From: Leishmania martiniquensis
Taxonomy: Eukaryota; Euglenozoa; Kinetoplastea; Trypanosomatida; Trypanosomatidae
NCBI RefSeq assembly: GCF_017916325.1
Contig: NC_090171.1
Location: 1,787,501-1,851,500 of the forward strand
Length of the DNA stretch: 64,000 nt
Reading direction: 5' to 3'
Shown here: positions 51,595-61,000 of the stretch, piece by piece
Position numbering within the stretch: position 1 is the stretch's first letter
Layout of the letters: each line of letters begins with the position of its first letter
The notes under the pieces: model-generated
Databases searched by the model: none
Seen by the model: the letters and a program-made list of their open reading frames with translations, nothing else
What the model was told of the DNA's origin: nothing
Position numbers and translations under genes: made by a program

Positions 51595-52864
51595 ACGAGG
51601 GCTTCTCTGTATCAAAGTTTAGGAGCGTTTCTGTTTGCACGTGAAGCGACGACTGAAGAAAAGGAGTGGGAGGGGGTGACGGAGGTTACACGTGTGCTCA
51701 CCTAGGCGGATCGGGGTTCTCTTGCCGTTGCGATGTATTTTCCTGCAGTGCCTCCATCGTCTGCTTCTCCCCACCCCACCCCGTCGCCTTTCACGGAAGC
51801 GTTTCTCTGACAGGTATTTTGCAGCGCGAAAGTCTCTCTTTCTCTGTTTTTATTTTTCGTCTTTCTGCGTGTGTACTTGCCTGTTTGGAGAGGTGCCGCG
51901 TCTCCTATTGCTCCCCGCAGTGTATCTTACTCGGCACGAACACCCGCACACGTGCACACCTACGCACGGTGGCCTGAAGTGAAAGAGGGGGAGAGGGGCC
52001 GCTTCACATACCCTTTTCGCCTTGCGCGAACCCTTTACGTCTCCTCTCTTTTGTCCCCCCCGCCACCGCTCCTCTTCCCTTTCGGCTACGCTCCCCCTCC
52101 ACTTTTCTTTCGTGTGCTCGTCTCCCTATTGCTCCACATTTTGCTCTTCTCAGTGTGTATTTCTCTATTTTGTCACTCTCTTTTTTTTCGCTGTTCACTT
52201 CGTAGGGGAAGGATGCGCCTCCACTTCTCTCTGCCGCCGTGTCCTCGCGGAGTGGGTGTTCTCCTGCGGGCTCGATCCCCTTTTCCCACTCTGCCGCCCT
52301 ACTGCGCTCCTCGAATCTGTGAAATCAAGACGCATCTTCTTGTCGGAGGGCCCCCTTGGCCCCCTCTGGCAAGTTGCGGTGGTCTCGATCATCCCCCTAC
52401 CCCTCTCTCGCTTCTTCTTTGTGCCGTGCAAGCGGATTAAGAAGAGCGGGGAAAGAGCAGACAAATACTGCCTCGTCATTTTATCCGCCACGTGTTGCGC
52501 GAGCTGGAAGAGTCCCCTTCCGACAGCCAGCAGCCGCATCGAAATCGAAGGTGTGGCTGAGTTCTTTTCAGCTGGCATGATTGCTCCTCTCCGGCTACTG
52601 TAGCTTCACTATTCTCACCCCTTTTTTCTGCTGTTACCCGTATGCTCTCTTCATTCAAGTCCGCCCTCAGCGACCAAACATTCCGTCGAGACCCCTTCAT
52701 CCACGCCGCTTCACTTTTGACACCAGCGAAGACGGAACACGCCTCCTACACAAAAAGAGGAGGAGGAGGAAACTATTCTCGAGCGCACAGGCTCGCGTAT
52801 TCGCATGATTCGGTCCAGTCGCTGTGTCAGTCTGTCGTCAAAAGTCTTCGGTGCTTGCACGCAT
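51595..52864. other. intergenic / 5' UTR before the small coiled-coil gene
   Basis: A spacer of 1.3 kb, strongly C/T-rich from 52020 to 52200. Several frames are open for up to 190 codons, but all translate to Ser/Leu/Pro/Phe-rich sequence without family features. Confidence 0.55.
52614..52659 (+). promoter_or_regulatory. candidate trans-splice acceptor, small coiled-coil gene
   Basis: A C/T tract (52614-52656, with a T6 run) is followed by AG at 52658-52659. The leader would be about 205 bases. A later acceptor is possible. Confidence 0.4.
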
Positions 52865-53191
52865 ATGTCCACTGAGCAGCAGATGGAGGCGCAGGTGGCG
52901 CAGCTGGAGAAGCGGGCTACGAATGCTGAGAAAGAGCTTCAGGCGCTGAGTGGAAAGCTCGACAAGGGCACCGGCGCCGCGGCCAGCACGGACCATCTGG
53001 ACACCCGTCTGCGCGAGTTGCTGAAACTGATGTTAGAGGACCGCGACGAATGTGAGGCGATCCGCGCCCAGCGTGATGAGCTCAAGGAGGAGAACGCCCG
53101 CCTGCGTGCGCAAGTGCTGAAGAGCGAGTACCGCATCAAGCATCTACTTCGTACTATTGGCGAGATAGAAAAGGGTGACGCTCCTTCATGA
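52865..53191 (+). CDS. small coiled-coil protein
   Basis: A 108-residue, mostly helical protein. Two heptad-rich segments are visible, one at about residues 5-35 (MEAQVAQLEKRATNAEKELQ) and one at about 50-100 (LRELLKLMLEDRDECEAI, then LKEENARLRAQVLKSEYRI), separated by a Gly/Ala-rich hinge (DKGTGAAASTD). No enzyme motif, signal or membrane segment is present. Such short coiled-coil proteins are common subunits of cytoskeletal or flagellar assemblies, but nothing here fixes a function. Codon use resembles its neighbours. The frame extends 20 codons upstream to another ATG (52805); the start at MSTEQQ is preferred because the extra residues have no helical pattern. Confidence 0.75.
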   Translation: MSTEQQMEAQVAQLEKRATNAEKELQALSGKLDKGTGAAASTDHLDTRLRELLKLMLEDRDECEAIRAQRDELKEENARLRAQVLKSEYRIKHLLRTIGEIEKGDAPS

Positions 53192-54028
53192 AAAAGAGAG
53201 GGTAGAGGGGGAGGCTCAGGAAATGAAAGCGTAAGGCTGAGGTTTGCTGTCCTTCGCCTCCGTTGTGTGAATTCTTTATTTTGAGAAAGCGTGTGTGCGC
53301 GTGCGTGCGTCCGTGTGTGTGTGTGTCTTAACGTGTATGTGTGTTCATGATGTCACGCCTAACGCAGGAGTCGCTCACTGCTTCCCAGTGACGATGACGT
53401 GCTTTAGGCCCATTCCTGTCGGCGAAACGTTTCGCGCCTGTGGCTCCCTCTCGCACGCGCCAGAACTCTACAAAGAAGTGAATGCGAAAACATGAGGGGA
53501 GCGAACAAGCGCGCGAGCAGACACGGGTGCCCGGTGCGTCTAACTAAGCGGTGATGTGGAGGGTAGCACAAATAAAACATGATATCAAAGGGGCGTTGAA
53601 CTGTTACCTTTTTCTTTCTCGGTTTCTGTGTCGTGGGAGCCGCTTCCCGGTGTGCCTGCTCGGTAGCTGACATGCTTCTCACCTCGACCGGCCGGCCATC
53701 GTCATCTACACCCCCCTACTTTGTTTCTTTTCTTTCTCCGCACTACTGTTTCGTGTGAAGGCGTGTCCTTTCCTGTTATTGTTGTGCGTGTATGCATGAG
53801 GGGTTTCACTCTCGATCTCAAGTGATTCTGCCTCGAAAGGGCAGCTCTCATCTTTTCTCTCGCCCCACTTTCGCGTCCATCAGACGCTCATTCGCTCTTG
53901 TCCAAGTGGTGTGAGGCATCGCTTCGCTTCGAGTGAAGCAGCATCGCAGCTTACTCTGCATTCGTATTCTATTGGCTCTTGTCCGCCATACCTTCATTGA
54001 ACGCCTTGGCTCCACGGTCGCTGCGGTG
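53192..54028. other. intergenic / 5' UTR before the cytochrome b5 gene
   Basis: A spacer of 0.8 kb with a GT-rich tract at about 53288-53345 and the acceptor listed next. No gene is seen. Confidence 0.55.
53844..53883 (+). promoter_or_regulatory. candidate trans-splice acceptor, cytochrome b5 gene
   Basis: A C/T tract (53846-53880) ends in CAG, with AG at 53882-53883. The leader to the ATG at 54029 would be 145 bases. Confidence 0.55.
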
Positions 54029-54268
54029 ATGCAGGAGTTCACACGTGATGAAGTGGAAGCCCACTGCACGCCGCAAGACTTCTGGGTCATTGTGGACGGC
54101 CACGTTTACCACTTGGACGTCGACTTCATCACGACGCTACACCCTGGCGGGCTGATCATAATGGGGTCGGCCGGCAAGGATGGGTCGGCGACCTTCCGCG
54201 AACACCATAATATCGAGAAGGTAAAGCCCTTTTCAGAGGAGCATTGCATTGGAAAGCTGAAAGAGTAG
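54029..54268 (+). CDS. small stand-alone cytochrome b5-like protein
   Basis: A 79-residue protein that is a single cytochrome b5 heme-binding domain. It begins QEFTRDEVEAHC (the family start is a T..EV..H pattern), then FWVIVDGHVYHLDVDFITTLHPGG with the first axial His in HPGG, and the second axial His in the FREHHNI segment. There is no C-terminal membrane anchor and no targeting sequence, unlike ER or outer-mitochondrial b5, so it is probably a soluble electron carrier. The frame extends upstream only to a GTG at 53933; the ATG at 54029 fits the domain start exactly. The partner oxidoreductase is not in the window. Confidence 0.9.
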   Translation: MQEFTRDEVEAHCTPQDFWVIVDGHVYHLDVDFITTLHPGGLIIMGSAGKDGSATFREHHNIEKVKPFSEEHCIGKLKE

Positions 54269-56457
54269 CGGCGCTGTTGTGCTTCCACAGAGAATGTTGG
54301 CGTTGCCGTTACGCAGCTGCCATCCGGCAGGCCGATGAAGTGGGTGTGGCGCGCCGGGGAAGCTGTCGTTTGCGAGGGGGTAGCACTCCTCTACAGCTGC
54401 GGAGCCGTTCGCGGTGCTGTCGAATGAGTTCCCCTGCCGCTACTCTCTTCTTCGTCGTGAATTAGCTTGTGGCTGTTCGTCTCTCTGCAAGGCTGGCTCA
54501 CTGGTTGGACGAGGCGCCACGCACCACCAAAGGGCAGCGGATCGAAATAAAAAAAAGCAAAACCGCGGCAGATGACTGCATCGATCTACCAAGGTACTCC
54601 CGTGTTTTGAGAGCAAGTTTCTCCTCTTCCTTTCCCTCACGCGCTGCATATGCGACATGCACCAACAAAGAAATGGGCACTGTTGCTGCTGTGCGAGTGG
54701 GCTGGAGGCTTCTTCATGGGCGGTTGATGTACAATAACGGTATGCATGTGCCCCGTGACACCGTCGCGGCGCATCCCCTCCGCAGCAGCCAAGATCGAGC
54801 TACTCACGCCCACATCAGTTTTACTTCGCACGATCTCGGGCTGGCTCCTTCCTCTACCCCATTCCGCGAGCATGATGGTGACCGACTCTGCTTTCCCGGC
54901 TGCTGGCGGGCACAAATACTCCACCGCTGTGCGGACATCTACTCGCACACCCACCATAAGCGACGCCGTTACGAGCATCGTAGGTGCTCGTTCGTTTGTT
55001 CGTCGACACTTCTTCTCCCATGCTCGGCTCTCTTTCGGTGTATGTGTGTGTGCGAGCTCGGATGCGCAGGCGCAACTCAACACTGATCGGTTTTATTTCT
55101 TTTTGTTTACGTGTGCATGCGTGCATCCCTCCCTCTCCCCTTCCACTCTCCTGCACATACGTACCACGCCTCTCCGCCGCTCAGTCAGGACGCCGTCGCT
55201 GACGCTCACGCAGAGTACCTTGTTCATTGGCTCTCTATCGAGCCGGGCGTCAGGCAAGGGAGAAAGACACAATGGCAAAAAAACGATCCTGAGGGCTAAG
55301 TGAGCGTCCACACGAATCGTCGTGCCTGTTGAATATGCGTGTGGATGCTGCTCAAAGTAGGCCCACGGCACGGAGAGTGCACACAGTTGTGGTTGAACTA
55401 GAAGCCTCTGCGTGCGCGTTCAACCGCTTGACTCTGTTTCTTCTTTTTCTTTTTCACTCTGTATGTCACTCGGTCGTTTGTGTGAATTCCTTCGACAGAC
55501 CCCTGTTTGTGCTCAGGTGTCAACATGGTCGCCGAAGCCAGCTTTGGGCAGTAAATACATACGACTGCCTGTCGACCTCAGCTCCAGCGTCGTCTCTTTT
55601 TTCTTTCATGAGCAAAATGTTGGCAGATCTCTCTTGCCGTCTCAGCGATGTGCCTGCTGAGCTCCGTGAAAGTTCTATTGTGGCCCAATTTTGTCCTTGT
55701 CAGTGCTCGCCATAGACTTTCGACTCGAAGGAAGGAGCCGAAAAAAAATGCAGATAATCAGCGCGGGCTCCTGTTAGGTTGTGCTGGTACACCTCGAGAA
55801 AGGGCGTGGGCTCCAGGTCTGTTACTGCATCGTGTAGCTCATTGAACGCTCTCATCAGCCTTTCTTTTCATTCCTGTGAAGAAGATGACGTCAGTCCAAC
55901 TCATCTCACCATGAGCGACGCCCTGAACATATGCGACTGGAATACAAAAGGGAAAGGGGGTACCCCGCGCTGCTGTTGACATCGAGCAGGTGTGGATTCA
56001 TGCAGAGCCTACATCCCATAAGGGGAGGCACGAAGATTTTAGCTCACACGACACAATCGCGCATGCCCTGCTCGCTGTCGTAGCCGGCTAGAGAAATGCC
56101 GCTGGTGACAAAGCTCCCTTCCCTTACTGCACCCTTGTCTGTCTGTGCGCCCCAACCCTCATCATCTCACCCCCTTCTCCCCTTCCCTCTCGGGTTGCCG
56201 CTGCCTCACAAACGGAAGTGTTCCCACACTTAAGCTCCCTCTTTTTTTGTTTGTTGCTGCTCGTGTAAGCGGTTTGCGTATGTGTGTATGTGGGCGCCTG
56301 TGCTGCTTGCTGCTTTTTTGGGCTGACTCTGTGGCGGACATTTCATCGCTTCGCCTTCGAAGAAGCGTTTTCTGACTCACACTGTCCCTCTCTCTCTGTG
56401 TGTCCGTGTGTGCCAGTGTGTCTGTCTGTGGTCCTGTGAAGAGTAAATAGACAGATA

Positions 56458-56476
56458 CATATATATATATATATAT
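56458..56476. repeat. TA microsatellite
   Basis: An alternating TA run of about nine units in the 3.8-kb spacer. Confidence 0.85.
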
Positions 56477-57923
56477 CGTACGTGAAAGGAATAGCGAAGA
56501 AAAAGGGAGTCAATTCGAGAATACCGTAGAGGCACAAGGCAGCGAGGGCGTGGAATCGACAGACCAGAGAGGCTTCCCGTAGGAAAAAAACGAACACAGA
56601 AGAAACGAGCAGGCCAGCGCACCTATTCACGATTCTGCGGGCCTGCCAGCGCGCTTGCGTGGTCTCGGATTACGAAGCGCCCATACAGATCTCGTACACA
56701 AAGCACGCAGCTGCAGCCTCTCTCCGTGGCTAGATCCCTTATAGCACCTCTCTTCCTCCTACTGCTCACACCGGGCGCGTCCAGATTAGTGCATCACCTC
56801 TTTTTCTGTTGTACGCGTGAGAGAGGTGGGGGGACGGAGGGGAAAGGGAGATCGCAGATCTCCACTGTACCCGCTCCGTATTGTTGCTCTGTCGCTGCAC
56901 GTTGTTTACCGTCTGATCGCCACAGAAGTGTTGCCTCTCTCAGTCCCTCTCTTGTGCTCGTCCCGCTCTCATTGAAGACAGGCGCCCTTTTTTCTCGCTT
57001 CTCGGCTCGGTGTTTGCAGTCAAAAAGGGGTACAGTCTCGTCGCTTCTGCGTTGCGTTTATGCTTACCTCTGTGCCACCTACTGTCTCTCTTTTCTCCCG
57101 TGTCTTCGCGCGTGTGGCTGTGTCGGCATTCCACGGCTCCTCTTTTTTCCCCCTTCCCTTCTCGAACTGTATTTCGGTGGCGGTGTGGACTTTCGCGACG
57201 CCTGAATCACCTCTTTGTTTATGTTGCATCTGTGATGGTGTGAAGGTGTGCTCCCATGCGGTGTTTCCCGCTGTGCTCTCTTTCATTCACTTCTCCACTT
57301 CTTCCCCCCTCCCTCCCCCCTTTTGCCTGTGCCTTTTTCTGCTGCTTCCCTCGCCCCTGTCTCTTCTCGTCTCATCGTGTCAAATATCTTTCTTTCTTGA
57401 AAGTTTTTATATTTGATTCCCCTTTTTAACGTACGCTGGCCAGCGACTGTGTTGCTGTTCGGTTCGTGTGTGTGCGTGTGTGTCTTTCTTGCCGCGGCTC
57501 CTTGCGCGAGAAACACCTTCACCATTGTGCACGGACCTTTTTTTGTTTATACTCCGACGTCAGAGCTTTCCGGCCCTTCACCTTTGGGGCAGCTTCGCCA
57601 CACCGCGTTTCTTTTTTGCTTGTGTGTCTGTGTGTATTTTCCTCGCCTCGCCTTCTCTCCCTTATTCATCGCGCGCTTCACCTATCGTTTGCCGAAGTTC
57701 GCATTCTCGGGCTATCTGACAGTGTTGGTGGTGCCCATAGCAGTGAGCCCCGGGGTGACTAATTTAAGGGACATAGCTGGACGCAGCAGCGTCGCGGACA
57801 CAGAGGGAGGGCAAGGGAAAAGGGAGGGGGGAGCTCGCTGGCTTAGAAAGGCGGCTACCTCAAGGCATCAGGAAGGCAGCGTGAGCGTCTCATCGCACAG
57901 AGGTGACGTCGTGCGCGGGCACA

Positions 57924-57958
57924 TTTGCCTCTTTCATCGTTTCTCTCTCTCTCCTCAG
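57924..57958 (+). promoter_or_regulatory. candidate trans-splice acceptor, 1770-residue membrane protein gene
   Basis: A long C/T tract (57924-57956) ends in CAG, with AG at 57957-57958. The leader to the ATG at 58035 is 76 bases. Confidence 0.6.
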
Positions 57959-58034
57959 AGTGGGCGCCGGCACGTCTGCTGTTCTTGAGATTCATAACTG
58001 CAACCTGCGTACTTGATGGGTGGGACACAGCACC

Positions 58035-61000
58035 ATGAAGCGAGCGCATCGTCAATCCAGCGCGCATGGGGTGAGCGGTGCCACCAACGGCGCCAGTACA
58101 GCAGTGGCCGTGGCCACAGAAGCCTCGGACGGCGAGAGAAAAAAAGTGTTAAAGGCGGATTGTAGTGGTAGCGACGACATGAGCCATTACAGTGATTCCC
58201 CGAGCGATGCGGCGAAGGCGACTACCATGCTGGAGCGGTTATGGCGGCAGGTGGACTTCGCCTTCATGGATATCTGCTACACCATTGAGGATCGCTTTAC
58301 TATTCCACAGAACGTTGCTGCCGTGCCGGGCGTCGTGGATGAAGAGCACATCCAGCGGCAAGGCGTTTGTATGCTGGTGGGGCACTTTCTCTCGATCCTC
58401 GTCCTCCTGGCCTTTGCCGCGTACTCGCGTCGTCTCAGCAGTCTGATGAGCGGAGCGTCGCCGGTGATGGGCGAGATTTTGTTCTGTGTGTCGCACCTGT
58501 CGCAGGTGACTCAAGAGCAGCTGGGCTGGAGTTTGTTCTGCAGCGGATTCTTGTCGCCCAGCACGTTCGATTGGCCGGCGGCGGAGAGCGGCGCCAGCGG
58601 TGCTGTGCCAATGTCCAACGGGGCAGGCGGCCAAGCTGTCAGGCGGTCAATGCTGGGTCCCAACGGCAATGGCGGCGTCGGCGTCAACAGTGGGATGACT
58701 AGTGGGTCGCAGGGCTTGGCTGGGACGGGCAGTGGTGTTGCCGGGGGCGCTGCGAGCAACCCGAACACTGGAGGGCACTTCGTGCGCTACTTGTTGGGGC
58801 GTAAGGTGAACAACATGATTCGCCAAGAGTCGCTGCGGTCGTATCTTTACTACAGCTTTTACTCACCGTCGGCGTTCTTGGTGGAGCAGACGGTGTGGTT
58901 TGTGTTTCTTTTGGCAACACTGGATTTGGTGTCGATGCAGCGGTTAGCTGTGGCCGCGTTCTTCGCAAATGTTGTGGGCTGGCTGCCGGTGTACTCTGTC
59001 AAGTCGTTGGCAGGGGTGGGGTCGGCGCTCTTGCTGGTGTTCATGTATTGGATTCCGTCGTATGAGATGGACGAAGCCCTTCTCTCCGTCTCCTTCTCGG
59101 AGCGCTCACTGCACTGCGTACTCTCCGCCTACTGCGGCTCCCTCTGCATTACACTGTTGTTTGCTGAGACGCTGCTGTTGGAGGACGTGCGGCGAGTCTT
59201 AGTCCAAGGTGTCTCCACGCTGCCACAGAGGCTGCTGCGCGCCGGCGGGCATCACCCTACTCTTGCAAGGCTCGTGCATGGGTGCATGTGGCTACGGTTC
59301 GAGTACTTCTACTTTATCGACTTTTATTTTTTCTTGGGGATGATGTGTTGGCTGTCGCTCGTCTTGATGGAGATGGCGGCCGGTATCTCTGTGTTTGGCA
59401 TCGCGACGTTGCTGATTGCTGTGCCGTGGTTGGTTGGTGATGGGTGGACGGTCACCCCCCTGCGGGCCCTCAAGGACACTGTCATTTATGTAGGCTTCTA
59501 CGTTGTGACAGCGCTTCTCCTCGCGCACGTCGTGCCATGGAGCGGATTGGCGTTCCTTTCGAACGCCGTGCAGTCTGTCGCGGTGCTGTTTCTCATGGCG
59601 GCGCGCTGCGAATACAGGCAGCCGGGTGGTAGCGCGTACCTGCTTCTCTGGGTGGCAATGATGTGCGTCTACCTCTACGAGAAAGCCGGCATGGCGAGCA
59701 CGACAACAGGATCGACGGTGTTGGGCTCGCATGACTCGATGTCACCTTCCAACTTTGCCAAAGCGATGCGTGACGTGTGGCACGGTGAGGCTGAGGCAGA
59801 AGAGGAGACTCTCGGCCTCCTTAACGTTGGGTGCGCCGCATTCTGGCAGCTGCTCTCTAGAGGGTTGGGGGAGCAGGGTGCTCAACTGCTGCACTTTAAC
59901 GCTGTCGTTTTCGGCTCGATGATGTTGCTCTGTACCACAGTACGCGCCGTCGTCGTGGAGGGTGTATGCCTGTCGAGTTTTCGGCCATCCGTCTTCACCT
60001 CTGCAGCGACGGCCGGCACATCTACCGCCGCTTGGACGGCTTCCGCCGCGTTACCAGTGCCGGCAGGCACGGCGGCTACTGCAAGCAGAGGCGATGACAG
60101 CGGGGGCGCTGCCCAAACCTTCCTAGAGCGTCACTGCTGCCTCCGCGGAGCATCGGGCTTCCTTCACGGCGGCCTGATGACATCCTCGTCATCGGCCAAG
60201 GGCAGGGCTTCGCCGCAGGGCGGCGGCGCCAAAGTCTTATCATGCTCCGCTGCCAATGCCGCGAAGCGCCCTTGGCACGCGCCATCTCATGCTGTGGCGG
60301 CTGTGATGGACGACGACGCCAGTGGCGCCGGCGGCGGTGGTGCGGCCGTGCCTGAGGACGGTGCATGGGAGGAGGCCGTCAGTGAGGGGGACAAGACGAT
60401 TGAGGAAACACGCAAGGTCTCCCTGGAGGCGGAGTCTTTACTCACAGGAGATGTGCCGACAGACTTGCGAACGCCTCTGGTCATCACAGGCGAGTCCTCT
60501 GCCGAGGATGAGGGGGCGCTCACGTCGTCGCAGGCCTCGGAGTCGCGCGCTCATCGGTCAAAGCGCGAGAGCAAGAGGGAGCCGCCCTCCCAGTTCGCGA
60601 CCACTTTGCCGACCCGAAAGTCGACAACCGTTGGAACGCTGGGCGAGAAGGCGCATCCTCCACCGGCCAGCTGCGCTGGCGATAGGAAGACGGAGAAGAC
60701 AGCGCCCGTGACTCTCAAAAGCGTAAGCGACATCACCCAAGACGTGTCGCAGACCGCCTCGTTTGGGGAGAGCGTCAACTGCAATCCGACGTCGCTCACA
60801 TCACCCATGTCGTCCTCAGACGTGAACTTGACGCCGCTGTCAAGCCTGCGAGACGAGCACGCCGTGCCCTTCACCAGCCGCAGCTCGACCAACGCAGAGA
60901 TACCATGTGAGCCCCGCCGCGAACGGCCGGAGCGAGAACGGAGAAAGGAGCGACTACGCGAGCGAGAGCCGCTCAAGATAGTGGCATCAACGGCCTGCGG

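Larger units (their letters stand above)
54269..58034. other. intergenic region, no gene seen
   Basis: The longest gene-free stretch between genes after 11.5 kb (3.8 kb). It holds C/T-rich tracts, a TA repeat at 56458-56476 and many short open frames. Frames up to 205 codons (54469-55086, 57413-57988) have biased, low-complexity translations and no recognisable family. It is treated as 3' UTR plus spacer plus 5' UTR. A short unrecognised gene or non-coding RNA cannot be excluded. Confidence 0.5.
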
